A stretch of DNA of 64,000 nt from Lachnospiraceae bacterium. Lineage in GTDB: Bacteria > Bacillota > Clostridia > Lachnospirales > Lachnospiraceae. The position numbers were made by a program, and so were the translations under genes. Below are positions 1-8,663 of the stretch, one piece after another. Position 1 is the stretch's first letter; every line of letters begins with the position of its first letter. The notes under the pieces were generated by a model, which did not search any database, was not told the origin of the DNA, and saw only the letters and a program-made list of their open reading frames with translations. The stretch lies in the NCBI GenBank assembly GCA_009774245.1, contig VSNM01000023.1, positions 8,555 through 72,554 on the forward strand, in the 5' to 3' direction.

Positions 1-6
1 AAGCTG

Positions 7-555
7 TCAACCTGCTTGAAGCATATCTCGATGTGCCTCCGCATAAGTACGGCACAAATCGGAAAGCCTTCCATCTATATAATCACATAAAACACTATCC
101 GCTTTGTCCCATATATCAGAATTTTTTCCTGACATAATAGAATCCCAGAATTCTTCATCTCCCTTTGGATAAATACCGTCCGGCATAGTATCAACTACCG
201 CATTAAGAGCCTCAGCACATTGAAATGCGCCTACTTCCTGCAATGCCTGCACCGCTTCACGACCATAACTCGCAAAATCTTCAAAAAAATTGGGCAACGC
301 ATCCGCTTGTGTTGCATTCTCCAGTGCCATTACCAAAAAAAGTACTCTTTGCGTGTGGTTCAGGTTCGATATATCAAAATTCCCATCTTCTATCTCTGTT
401 ACGGAAGACCATAACATTTGATCTAATGCACATGAAAAATCAAGATTTTCATCCATGGCAAACAGAGCGTTCCAATCACGATTTTTAATAATATTCTGTA
501 TCTGTGCTTCTTTTTCTGCCCATTGCTTTTGCAATTCTTTTTTTGACATTGGCAT
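7..555 (-). CDS. Hypothetical protein, possibly DMP19/DUF4375-like
   Basis: This 182-residue soluble, acidic protein has no signal peptide or membrane segment. The middle (about residues 65-125) is helical and contains LPNFFEDFASYG followed by EAVQALQEVGA. That resembles the helical core of DMP19/DUF4375 proteins, a family named after a DNA-mimic protein, but the canonical NGG-QFF motif is missing, so the assignment is weak. The start is well placed: AGGAGG lies 7 nt before the ATG at 555. It follows a small antitoxin-like gene on the same strand. A clearer member of the same family lies at 10126-10653. Confidence 0.6.
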   Translation of the reverse strand: MPMSKKELQKQWAEKEAQIQNIIKNRDWNALFAMDENLDFSCALDQMLWSSVTEIEDGNFDISNLNHTQRVLFLVMALENATQADALPNFFEDFASYGREAVQALQEVGAFQCAEALNAVVDTMPDGIYPKGDEEFWDSIMSGKNSDIWDKADSVLCDYIDGRLSDLCRTYAEAHRDMLQAG

Positions 556-595
556 TTTAATCCCTCCTCAATCACCGAACGCTTTTCTGGAAACT

Positions 596-760
596 TTAGC
601 CACGTTCTTGTCCCCTTTTTCCAAGCCTATTCCTTACTTCCTCAATTGTACCTGTTCTACCTTCCTGCATTGCTTTATAGCCTTCACCGATCAATCTATA
701 TAATTCCAACTTCTCAGACGCTGATGTTTCTACTGTCATCTGCGATTTCGATACTACCAT
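596..760 (-). CDS. Small antitoxin-like protein (54 aa)
   Basis: This short gene reads ATG at 760 to TAA at 596 and encodes 54 residues. AAGGGGTG precedes the start by about 7 nt. The product has a polar N-terminus and a helical stretch (EKLELYRLIGEGYKAMQEG) ending in a basic tail. Size and composition fit a type II antitoxin, but I do not recognise the family. A GTG codon overlaps its stop and opens an 11-codon frame (VAKVSRKAFGD, then stop), which could be the stump of a lost toxin gene. Function is inference; the reading frame and ribosome binding site are seen directly. Confidence 0.45.
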   Translation of the reverse strand: MVVSKSQMTVETSASEKLELYRLIGEGYKAMQEGRTGTIEEVRNRLGKRGQERG

Positions 761-849
761 ATAATTTCACCCCTTCTTAAAAATTGAACAGTTATAGTAT
801 AACACATATGTTTATGTGCAACAACCAATTTCATACTTTTTTCACCAGA

Positions 850-1257
850 TCACAAATTTTCCGGTCCGAATCCCTCTGGAAGCAGCTCCGCGAGCGTGCG
901 CTCCACATACTGCTCCTCCGAGACTGCCGTGATAATCCGAAATTCCGCAGGATCGCAGAACTCCCTCATGACCTGCCTGCACACGCCGCAGGGATAGGCA
1001 TAACTGGTCGGCGCACCCTGGTAGCCCCCGACGATCGCGATCGCCTCAAATGCGCGCTCCCCCTCGCTCACCGCCTTGAAAAACGCCGTCCGCTCCGCAC
1101 AGTTTGTCGGCGTGTAGGCTGCATTTTCAATATTGCAGCCCTTGTACACCCTGCCCTGTTTTGTCAGAAGCGCCGCGCCGACCTTGTATTTTGAATATGG
1201 CGCGTAAGCCATCTCTCTGGCCTCTAATGCCAGACGAACCAATTCCCTGTTTTCCAT
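850..1257 (-). CDS. cdd: Cytidine deaminase
   Basis: Cytosolic enzyme of pyrimidine salvage that hydrolyses cytidine and deoxycytidine to uridine and deoxyuridine. Counting from the ATG at 1257 the protein has 135 residues, the usual length of the small tetrameric class. Zinc ligands are visible as Cys53 in NCAERTA and Cys90/Cys93 in PCGVC, with catalytic Glu55. The start at 1257 is chosen because GGGGAGG sits 6 nt before it; the in-frame ATG at 1272 would put the ribosome binding site inside the gene. It stands alone, with an inverted-repeat element upstream. Confidence 0.95.
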   Translation of the reverse strand: MENRELVRLALEAREMAYAPYSKYKVGAALLTKQGRVYKGCNIENAAYTPTNCAERTAFFKAVSEGERAFEAIAIVGGYQGAPTSYAYPCGVCRQVMREFCDPAEFRIITAVSEEQYVERTLAELLPEGFGPENL

Positions 1258-1431
1258 ATAAATCCTCCCCATTCATATATCCCAAAGCACTCCCAATGAA
1301 CCTCAAAAGGCAATTCTGTGTATCGGCTTCCCCAAACAGGAGGAATACAATAAATGACCTTGCATTCTCTATTATATGCTATTCCGTCAAGTCAGTAGCT
1401 TGTGTATTACAGCAAACAAAGGGAATCAGGC

Positions 1432-1599
1432 ACTAGTACAGCATTGCGCAAATAACAGTGAATACAGCACCTGCTATTTGCACCAGTACTGCGTTGTCGT
1501 CAGTCAACAATGCCACCGCATTGCCTCCTTCCTCCGCCTTGCCCTGTCACAAATATCAGGCACTGTTTTTCACTGTTATTTAGGCAATGCTGTACTAGT
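1432..1599. mobile_element. MITE-like inverted-repeat element, 168 bp
   Basis: The ends are long inverted repeats. The left arm (1432-1461) starts ACTAGTACAGCATTGC and the right arm (1570-1599) is its reverse complement at 28 of 30 positions. The interior of about 108 bp has no reading frame worth calling. Size, terminal repeats and lack of coding capacity fit a miniature inverted-repeat transposable element moved by an unlinked transposase. I do not see a clear target-site duplication, so the family is unassigned. It fills most of the gap between cdd and the next hypothetical gene. Confidence 0.6.
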
Positions 1600-1664
1600 A
1601 CTCCATCCAGTCAGAAATTAAACTCGTGAACCGCCTGTTTCTCACCATTGCGTCGTTAAAATTT

Positions 1665-2201
1665 CTAGACGATGCCACCGCCACTCTGCGTGATATTTAA
1701 TCCCTGCGATAAGATCCCAAATCCGTCCTCCATCACTTTCGCAAACCAGCGTCTTTCCTTCTTACTCCATTTTGGCACATAATGCTTTTCATCTTCTCTT
1801 ACCAGCAGATTACAGCCATAGAACAGCTTCTCATAAATCCGCTGAATGACTGCCTGCTCCCTGTTATCACCCAAAAACCGGCGATTTAGTGAATGCGCTG
1901 CATCTGAAAAAATATTCCAGTGATCCAGATAAAGCACACAATCAAATTTTCCAAGATTCTTTTTTCTGTAAATCGATGCTGCTATGAGATATGTAACAAT
2001 ACCTTCTCGCAGCCAGAGTCCTTCTGCCTTTGCAAACGCTTCCGCTTCCCTTTTCGTCGGAAAAGATTTGAGCTTTCCGTCCTGTCCGGTCAGGAATCCG
2101 TCAAGATCATCTGTATACCATATTGTATAATATTCTTCGCATTTTTCACGAATGATCTGAAACCGGATTAGATCATATGTTCTCGATATCTTTTCACTCA
2201 T
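1665..2201 (-). CDS. Hypothetical protein
   Basis: A 178-residue soluble protein without recognised motifs. It is rich in aromatic residues near the N-terminus (EEYYTIWYTDDLDGF) and has a central helical region (KREAEAFAKAEGLWLREGI) followed by YLDHWNIFSDAAHSLNRRF. The ATG at 2201 is preferred because GTGGAG lies 8 nt upstream; the more upstream in-frame ATGs at 2228 and 2207 have no suitable ribosome binding site. It is followed on the other side by a gene fragment and a transferred module, so this stretch may be accessory DNA. I cannot assign a function. Confidence 0.55.
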   Translation of the reverse strand: MSEKISRTYDLIRFQIIREKCEEYYTIWYTDDLDGFLTGQDGKLKSFPTKREAEAFAKAEGLWLREGIVTYLIAASIYRKKNLGKFDCVLYLDHWNIFSDAAHSLNRRFLGDNREQAVIQRIYEKLFYGCNLLVREDEKHYVPKWSKKERRWFAKVMEDGFGILSQGLNITQSGGGIV

Positions 2202-2253
2202 ACACATTGCTCCACGACTATCATACAAGCCTTACTATACGAAATTCATAGTA

Positions 2254-2490
2254 TCAAACAAGTTGTTTGCCATACTGCTTTAAATAAGCCATTGCCTGTT
2301 CTAAGGACACCGGGAAGGTAAAGGTAATCGTCGTTGTTTTCGGCATCCGCTTCTGATAAGTTATATTATACCCATCTGGCAGCCGAAACGCAATCAGATT
2401 TCCTGTATCTTTTTCTATCTCTTTTGGGCTAAAATAGGCCCCCCCCAGAAACCCAATAAAATCAAGGTTTACAGTGACAGGGAAGTAATT
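2254..2490 (-). pseudogene. C-terminal gene remnant cut at module boundary
   Basis: An open frame of 78 codons on the minus strand reads from just after an in-frame TGA (2491-2493) to a TGA at 2254. It has no plausible start codon with a ribosome binding site. The translation looks like real protein: FIGFLGGAYFSPKEIEKD, then IAFRLPDGYNITYQKRMPK, ending AMAYLKQYGKQLV. The open frame stops where the AT-rich BceRSAB-like module begins on the right. The simplest reading is the 3' end of a gene interrupted by that insertion. The protein family is not recognised. Confidence 0.4.
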
Positions 2491-2648
2491 TCAGATGAGG
2501 CGGTATAGCCCAGATTGCAAGGGCTGTACCGTCTTTTCAAGTTTCTATGCGCCTTGCCGTTTCGGTTGCGTGGCAGAAAGGAAATTAATGAGTCGTACCA
2601 TCTTGTCGCGGAGCCGTTCCGAACCACCGCAGGAGGTAGATAAGTTTC

Positions 2649-2709
2649 GAAGCAAGCAAAATCTGCCCGTCCGCGCTATGGCTTGCTGGACAGATTTTGC
2701 TTCATTTTT
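2649..2709 (+). terminator. Long inverted repeat followed by T-run
   Basis: GAAGCAAGCAAAATCTG (2649-2665) pairs with CAGATTTTGCTTC (2691-2703), and the loop carries a second small complementarity (AGCAAGC/GCTTGCT). ATTTTT follows directly. It can act as an intrinsic terminator for plus-strand transcription entering the module from the left. The 2495-2722 region around it contains no gene that I would defend. It might instead be a remnant of a transfer-origin-like structure, which I cannot decide. Confidence 0.4.
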
Positions 2710-2819
2710 GACGGAGTTTTGAGAGATTTTTCAAAAAGGTTTCCTTATTTCTTAATACGGGGAAGTTTGGAAAATGCCAAATATCAATCCTAATTTTTTA
2801 ATAGTTCTTATTCTAATAC

Positions 2820-2848
2820 TTGTATTTATTCGGTTCGCCGTATATAAT
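2820..2848 (+). promoter_or_regulatory. Sigma-A type promoter of the BceRS-like module
   Basis: TTGTAT (2820-2825) and TATAAT (2843-2848) are separated by exactly 17 bp and lie 36 bp before the HTH gene at 2885. This is the only strong promoter-like sequence ahead of the HTH, response-regulator and kinase genes. Confidence 0.6.
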
Positions 2849-2884
2849 GATAGCTGATAAAATTTTGTGAAAGGGTGAACGAAA

Positions 2885-3097
2885 ATGTTAGAGTATATTT
2901 CTGCCCCAGAAGCGGCGAAAAAGTGGGGTATTTCGGAAAGACGGGTACAAAAGCTATGTGAGGAAAACCGCATACCCGGCGTAGCAAAATTTAGCCGTAT
3001 GTGGCTGATACCAAAGGACGCAGAAAAGCCTGTTGACGGAAGAACCAAACGCGGAAAGGAGCCAAAAAATGAAACCTTACAAGATAGTGATAATTGA
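2885..3097 (+). CDS. Helix-turn-helix DNA-binding protein
   Basis: A 70-residue protein whose first 50 residues form a MerR/excisionase-like winged helix: EAAKKWGISERRVQKLCEE is the helix-turn-helix and PGVAKFSRMWLIPKDA the wing. AAAGGGTG lies upstream of the ATG. The gene overlaps the start of the response regulator by 29 nt, so the two are translationally linked. Such small DNA-binding proteins commonly sit in front of two-component systems on mobile elements in Clostridia; a role as local repressor or excision factor is inferred. Confidence 0.75.
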   Translation: MLEYISAPEAAKKWGISERRVQKLCEENRIPGVAKFSRMWLIPKDAEKPVDGRTKRGKEPKNETLQDSDN

Positions 3098-3737
3098 AGA
3101 TGAAGAATTGATAAGAGAAGAATTAAAAACACTTTTAGTCAATGCGGGGTATGTGGTAGATTGCGTTATCAATTTTGCAAAAACAATCGACTACATTAAA
3201 TCTTCTTTTCCCGACTTGATTTTGCTTGATATAAATTTGCCGGAGCAGGACGGGTATCGCCTTTGCAGTTCTATCCGCAGTTTTTCCACAACTCCGATTT
3301 TATTCATTACAGGACGCAATACAACGATGGACGAATTACAGGCATTAACACTCGGGGGCGACGATTACATTACAAAGCCCTATAACATTCCTATTCTGCT
3401 TGCAAGAATCAATCTTCTTTTGCGGCGGGGAACATCCGAACAGATTCGTATACTGGAGCATAACGGGATTCAATTAAATTTGGTTGCCGGGACGCTTACA
3501 GCAAACGGAAAAGAAACTGAATTACCGAAAACCGAGCTAAAAATCATGTACTATCTGTTCAAACATACAGGCGAAATTGTTCCCCGAATAGATTTAGTTG
3601 AATATTTATGGGACAATGAAATTCACATTGATGATAATACTTTAAGTGTGAATATCATGCGGATAAGAGATAAGCTGCGTACTCTTGGGGCTGCTGATTT
3701 CATACAGACCAAACGCGGTATGGGGTACAAGATATGA
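3069..3737 (+). CDS. OmpR-family response regulator (BceR-like)
   Basis: Cytosolic transcription factor of a two-component system. From the ATG at 3069 it has 222 residues: a receiver domain (1-120) with acidic pocket Glu10-Asp11, phospho-acceptor Asp54 in LLDINLP and conserved Lys in ITKPYN, then a winged-helix effector domain ending in TKRGMGYKI. AAAGGAG sits upstream of 3069, so this start is preferred over the one at 3033. The stop overlaps the kinase start by 4 nt. By analogy with BceR it should activate the adjacent ABC transporter genes in response to cell-wall-active peptides; a candidate operator lies at 4751. Confidence 0.88.
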   Translation: MKPYKIVIIEDEELIREELKTLLVNAGYVVDCVINFAKTIDYIKSSFPDLILLDINLPEQDGYRLCSSIRSFSTTPILFITGRNTTMDELQALTLGGDDYITKPYNIPILLARINLLLRRGTSEQIRILEHNGIQLNLVAGTLTANGKETELPKTELKIMYYLFKHTGEIVPRIDLVEYLWDNEIHIDDNTLSVNIMRIRDKLRTLGAADFIQTKRGMGYKI

Positions 3738-4743
3738 AATTTTCAGACTATATGAAAGATAACCAAATTACATTACTTGTCTGTTTTGCCGGAGGACTGT
3801 TTTTTCTGTTCTCCTTTTGGCCTTTGGCATTCGTCTGTCAGAAATGGCTTTGTTATGGGTATGCTTTGCAATCATTGTCTTTTTTACAATGTTCGCATAT
3901 TTTCGGAAACAGCAAAAGCGGATTCAATACTTGTTAGAAACAATGGAGACCTTGGACAAAAAATATTTAATTGCGGAGATTGCAGACAGACCAGAAACAG
4001 AATTAGAAAAAATTTATTTTCGGCTACTGAAAACTGCCCTGAAAAGTATGACTGATGAAGTGGCTGAAATTCGTCGTTTGAATGTGGAATATAAAGATTT
4101 TATTGAACAATGGATTCACGAAATCAAAGTTCCTATTACGGGGATTCAGTTATTATGTGAAAATAACAAAACAGAAATCATGCGAAAAATTATAACACAA
4201 ACAGAACTTATGGAGCAAAGTATTGAAAGGGTTCTGTTTTATGCGCGTCTGGGCAGCGTGGAAAAAGATTATCTGATTAAGGAAATTTCGCTGAAACAGT
4301 GTGTGCTTGAGGTGCTATCCAGAAATAAACAATTTCTGATCCATAATAGAGTATGTGTTCATACAAATTCTATTTCTGATTTTGTTTATTCCGATAGTAA
4401 ATGGCTTGGCTTCATTATCAACCAGATTATTTTTAACAGTATCAAATATTGCAGCGACAAGCCGCCTGTTATCCAAATCAAATCAAAAGATATGGGGGAT
4501 TATGTTACTCTGTCTATTACAGACAATGGCATAGGTATTAAGCCGAGCGAAGTAAATCGGGTTTTTGATAAAGGCTTTGTCGGCAGCAATGGAAGAATGA
4601 GAAAAAAATCAACTGGAATCGGCTTGTACTTATGTGACCAGCTCTGTTTGAAACTGGGAATAGGCATTGATATTGAATCCAAAGCCGAGTGCTATACGAC
4701 TGTCCTGTTGCATTTTCCAAAAAGCAACCACTTGAATGTTTGA
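3734..4743 (+). pseudogene. BceS-like sensor histidine kinase, frameshifted
   Basis: The N-terminus (MKFSDYMKDNQITLLVCFAGG) starts at 3734 in one frame; the remainder, from about position 3805 onward, continues in another frame to the stop at 4743. The two join cleanly at the run of six T at 3801-3806, giving two membrane helices with a very short loop, as in intramembrane-sensing kinases of the BceS type. The kinase core is intact: H-box FIEQWIHEIKVPI, N-box NQIIFNSIKYC, and G-boxes DNGIGI and TGIGLYL. As written, the gene cannot make a full-length protein unless there is slippage or a base error in the T-run. Flanking genes are the cognate regulator and transporter. Confidence 0.8.
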
Positions 4744-4750
4744 TGTTATA

Positions 4751-4768
4751 TCTTACAAAAATGTTAGA
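4751..4768. promoter_or_regulatory. Candidate response-regulator operator
   Basis: TCTTACA (4751-4757) and TGTTAGA (4762-4768) form an interrupted palindrome in the 97-bp gap between the kinase and the transporter ATPase. Bce-type regulators bind dyad sites of this kind upstream of their transporter operons. The link to this regulator is inference. A -10-like TAGAAT follows at 4811-4816 without a convincing -35. Confidence 0.45.
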
Positions 4769-4840
4769 TAAAATCAATAGACTTCTATACAACCACTTTG
4801 TATTTCCGTATAGAATAGGGGCAAAAGGAGGCGTTTTATA

Positions 4841-5614
4841 ATGATAAATCGACCAAAACCATTGCTTTGTGTAGAACATATCGAAAAATATTACGGTAAT
4901 CAGGGTTCCGTCACAAAAGCCTTAAATCAAGTTAGCTTTTCTGTGCAGCATGGGGAATTTGTGAGTATCATGGGGGCGTCTGGTTCAGGGAAAACCACCT
5001 TGTTAAATTGTATATCTACCATTGATACCGTAAGTGCCGGACATATTTTATTGGACGGAAAGGATATTACGACCGTAAGCGAAGATGATATATCTGCATT
5101 TCGTCGTGATCATCTTGGCTTTGTCTTTCAGGATTTCAACCTGTTAGATACGCTGACATTGGAAGAAAATATCGCTTTGCCTTTAACAATCGGGAAAGTG
5201 CCGCCGAAAGAAATTACGGAGCGGATTAACCATATTGCACAGCGGCTGCAAATCAGCGACACACTGAAAAAATTTCCTTTTCAGGTATCGGGCGGTCAAA
5301 AACAGCGTTGTGCTTTTGCAAGGGCAATGATATGTAATCCCAAACTGGTTATGGCTGACGAGCCGACAGGTTCCCTTGATTCTAACTCTGCCTGTATTCT
5401 GTTACAGATGATGTCAGAGCTTAACAAAGAAACAGGTGCTACAATCCTCATGGTAACACATGACGCATTTTGTGCCAGTTACGCAGACCGCATTTTATTC
5501 CTAAAGGACGGGAAGATTTTTAATGAGATATTGAAAGGCGAAAAGACGCGGGATATATTCTATCACGAAATCCTTGACGTTCTCTCCCTCTTGGGAGGTG
5601 ACAGGCCATGCTAA
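4841..5614 (+). CDS. ABC transporter ATP-binding protein (BceA-like)
   Basis: A 257-residue nucleotide-binding subunit of the MacB/BceA class. Walker A is GASGSGKTT, the Q-loop is in FVFQDFNLLD, the signature is VSGGQKQR, Walker B is LVMADEPTGSLDS, and the switch His is in MVTHD. AAAGGAGG precedes the ATG by 10 nt. It overlaps the downstream permease gene by 7 nt. Together they would form a peptide-sensing and detoxification transporter that removes cell-wall-targeting antibiotics such as bacitracin or lantibiotics from the membrane; the substrate cannot be read from the sequence. Confidence 0.92.
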   Translation: MINRPKPLLCVEHIEKYYGNQGSVTKALNQVSFSVQHGEFVSIMGASGSGKTTLLNCISTIDTVSAGHILLDGKDITTVSEDDISAFRRDHLGFVFQDFNLLDTLTLEENIALPLTIGKVPPKEITERINHIAQRLQISDTLKKFPFQVSGGQKQRCAFARAMICNPKLVMADEPTGSLDSNSACILLQMMSELNKETGATILMVTHDAFCASYADRILFLKDGKIFNEILKGEKTRDIFYHEILDVLSLLGGDRPC

Positions 5615-7631
5615 AGGAATTATCAATCCGCAATGCGAAAAGGCAGTCAAAAGATTATTTGCTTTACTTCATCACACTTGCCTGTACGGTTTCCTTTATG
5701 TATGCTTTTCATTCACTGATTTTTTCGGATATTATGAAAGCGTTTCCCAGTATCGGCGTGCTGCCTTATATGATTATTGTTGCGTCATTGCTTATTGTCC
5801 TTATTATGGGGTGGATTGTTGGGTACATGACAAAGTATATATTGAAAAAACGGAGCCGGGAATTGAGTATCTATATCATTTCTGGAATCCCTAACCGTTC
5901 TATATGCAGACTTATTTTTTATGAAAGCGCTTTGATTGGCATTTTTGCGTTTGTTATGGGGCTTCCTGTCGGCATACTGTTTTCCCAACTGTTAGAAGCG
6001 ATTCTTAGCTCTATGTTTGGTGTGATGTATGTCCTAAGATGGAACTTGTCATTTCATGCCACAGCATTACCTGTCTCTACTTTTTGGCAATGCTCTTTTA
6101 CGCTATACGGAGAAACAACAAATGGATAAGCAAGGTAACTCTTTACGATTTGTTGTATTATGAACAACAGAACGAAAAAAAGCTGCTGCGTGACGGGGTA
6201 TCTGCCATTGCACTATTTTTTATATCTGTCTTGGCAGGGTGTGTGGGAATTTTTCTGATGTGTACCAGGCCGCTGGGGAATGGTTATGATGTGCTGATAG
6301 GCGTTGTTTGTCTGGTACTGTTTTTATTTGGTTTTTTCCTAAGTGTACCTGCGTTCCTCATTATGCAATTTGGCAATCGTGAGAAATGGAAGTTTGAAAA
6401 AAACAGGTTGGTACTATTTCGTTGGTTTACAGCAAAAATCCGTTCAACAAGCATTATCATGAGCGTTCTATCCGCTTTGTTTATGCTTTCATTAACCTTT
6501 ATGGGGACGGGTACCGCTGTTTATATGATTGCAGACAAAAATATAGAACAGAGTGTATTTGATATCATGATTTTGCACAAGGCAGAATTACAGGATTTTT
6601 CAGCTTATGAAAATGTTCTTGACCTTAACTTCCCTGTTCAATCAAGCTATACTTACAGCATTTATACGGATAACAAAAATAGTTTTCTTGCAACGCGAAA
6701 CAATTGTATATCAAGCACCGGACGTTCGGGTTATATGGCATACGCAGAATATCAACATGATACTTATATGAAACAGAGCGATTATAAGAAACTGCGCGAA
6801 ATACTGGGGCTTCAATCCGTAGAACTCAATCCGTCTTTATGTTATATTCATTGTGTTCCTGCATTGAAAAAGCCCTTTGAAACACTGCTTGAACAGGATA
6901 AAAGCCTGAATTGTGCCGGATATTTATTCGCAGAGGACAGCATATATTGTGAACCATTCAGCCAGATGGAAACATACGGAAATGGTCTTGACTTTTGTAT
7001 CATAGTTCCAGAACAAGCGGTCAATCAAATGGCGACATTATATAGTCTGCTGTCTGTCATAACAGAAACGCCACTTGATAACCGCGATTTGCAAAATGTC
7101 GTTCAGATGTGTGATGGTCTTTCTATGCTAAAACGAAATATAGGAAAAACTGCGTCTGACGGCAGCGGTGTGACAGCTCTGATCGATAATGTTGATTATT
7201 TGTCTGGCAAGTGGGTAGACAAAGAAAGTTTGACACAACTTTATGCTATGGCTATTTGCTTATTTTACCTTTCACTGGTCTTTGAAATCACTGGTGCAGC
7301 AATTTTGGCGACACAAATTCTTAGTGACAGGGAGAAGAAACGACGACAGGACTGTATTTTACAACAGCTTGGAATGAACAGGCGGGATATTGAGAAACTA
7401 AATAATCGCCAGTTGTCAATGATGTTTTTACTCCCTTTGTTGCCCGCTTTCATTATCAGCAGTTGCTTTGTATATGTCAGTGCGGGAAAAATGCAGTTGA
7501 GTGCGTTTCATCTCCCTGTATTTTCAAATAACTTGTGGATAATTGGTTCTCTTAGTATTGCGTTTGTCTTTTTCATATTGCTCTACGGAATTTACTATAT
7601 TGCTGCCCGGATCAGTTATAGGCGGCAATGA
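5608..7631 (+). pseudogene. BceB-like FtsX-family permease, frameshifted
   Basis: The first frame (5608 to about 6083) gives the N-terminal permease half with helices around residues 18-35, 50-72 and 108-130. The second frame gives the rest up to 7631. They join at the five-T run in TCTACTTTTTGGC (6076-6088), restoring STFLAMLFYAIRRNNKW in place of an early stop at 6129. The restored product is about 674 residues, right for a ten-helix BceB with its large extracellular domain (about residues 300-550). As written it is disrupted. It is the second gene of this module with a single frameshift in a T-run. Confidence 0.78.
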
Positions 7632-7690
7632 CGGGATCACTCCAAATCCCCGATTCGACCTGCCTGAATCGCTGCAATGTTTTTCGTGAT

Positions 7691-7773
7691 GCGCACAACC
7701 GCATAAGGAAATATGCCACTTCGTGGCTGCGGTTGGCGCAATACTCACGGCAGATTTCATCTGTCGTGAGTAT
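7691..7773. repeat. Two adjacent inverted repeats at the module end
   Basis: GCGCACAACCGCA (7691-7703) pairs with TGCGGTTGGCGC (7728-7739) with an inner GCCAC/GTGGC stem. Next to it ATACTCACGGCAGAT and its near-perfect reverse complement (7741-7773, 14 of 15 pairs, 3-nt loop) form a second hairpin. Neither is followed by a T-run. They lie between the broken permease and the next gene and may mark the right end of the transferred module. The rest of 7632-7861 holds nothing I would call. Confidence 0.4.
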
Positions 7774-7861
7774 AATTACTATGCGACTATATCGGATACT
7801 ACAATGCAGTATTTCATTTTTCTACCTCTCTTGCATAAAGAAATATGCCGGAGCATGCTTC

Positions 7862-8623
7862 CTACAACCACACGCCCCAGTCCCCATAATCAAATGTCCC
7901 ACTGCCATGATGAAGTTTTCCGTCCGCCTTTAGATTTCTAAACGCTTCCCGCATACGAATCAGGATTTCCGGCTTTATATCCAGTGAATGATGTGCCGGA
8001 AATACTTTCTTCACAGGTAATGCCGCAACTTTTTCCAATGAATCAAGATATGCCTCCGGATCTGTGGACGGATAATAAGCGAACAGAATATCCTTATAAA
8101 CCAGATCGCCTGTAAATAAGTATCCCCTGCTTTTTTCCCAGAAACACAAATGCCCCGGAGAATGCCCCGGAGTGTGCAACGCCTCAATTTCCCTGCCGCC
8201 AAGGTCGATGATATCATGGTCTGTCAGCACCTTTGTCGGCATGCCCTGAAACATTTCATAATCGTTCACGCAAAATCCCTCGGGCAAATCACAACGGTCT
8301 ACGACCATCTCCCTAATCGTCTCGATTGATAAGGGGAATTTACCATTCAACCACTCCAGTTCATCGGCATGGGCATAAAAATCTGGAAAATACTTATGGC
8401 CTCCAATATGATCCCAGTGAATGTGCGTTGCCACCGCCGTAATCGGTTTATTCGTGAGCTTTGACACTTCCTCATATATATTCGAAATGCCAAGCCCCGT
8501 GTCAATCAGCAGGCTTTGGGTATCTCCATTTAACAGATAACAATGCGTTTCCTCCCAATGACGGTATTCACTGATGCTATATGTATCTGCGTCAATTTCA
8601 TCTATTGTAAACCAGTTATCCAT
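7862..8623 (-). CDS. MBL-fold metallo-hydrolase
   Basis: A 253-residue cytosolic hydrolase of the metallo-beta-lactamase fold. The metal-binding motif is THIHWDHIGG (His67, His69, Asp71, His72); further ligands are seen in HTPGHSPGH, FTGDLVY and FPAHHSLD. Length and motif order match the glyoxalase II-like subgroup acting on thioesters or small esters, but the substrate cannot be told. AAGGAG lies ahead of the ATG. It is transcribed in the same direction as the ceramidase-like gene upstream, 40 bp away, and may share its transcript. Confidence 0.88.
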   Translation of the reverse strand: MDNWFTIDEIDADTYSISEYRHWEETHCYLLNGDTQSLLIDTGLGISNIYEEVSKLTNKPITAVATHIHWDHIGGHKYFPDFYAHADELEWLNGKFPLSIETIREMVVDRCDLPEGFCVNDYEMFQGMPTKVLTDHDIIDLGGREIEALHTPGHSPGHLCFWEKSRGYLFTGDLVYKDILFAYYPSTDPEAYLDSLEKVAALPVKKVFPAHHSLDIKPEILIRMREAFRNLKADGKLHHGSGTFDYGDWGVWL

Positions 8624-8663
8624 TCCTCTGTACTCCTTAAAATTTCAGTAAAATTGTACTTCT

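Noticed and set aside
2495..2722. Plus-strand 75-codon frame at the left end of the BceRSAB-like module
   Set aside because: It overlaps a long inverted repeat and lacks a ribosome binding site; its composition is Arg/Ser-rich in the way of non-coding frames. It was not called as a gene.
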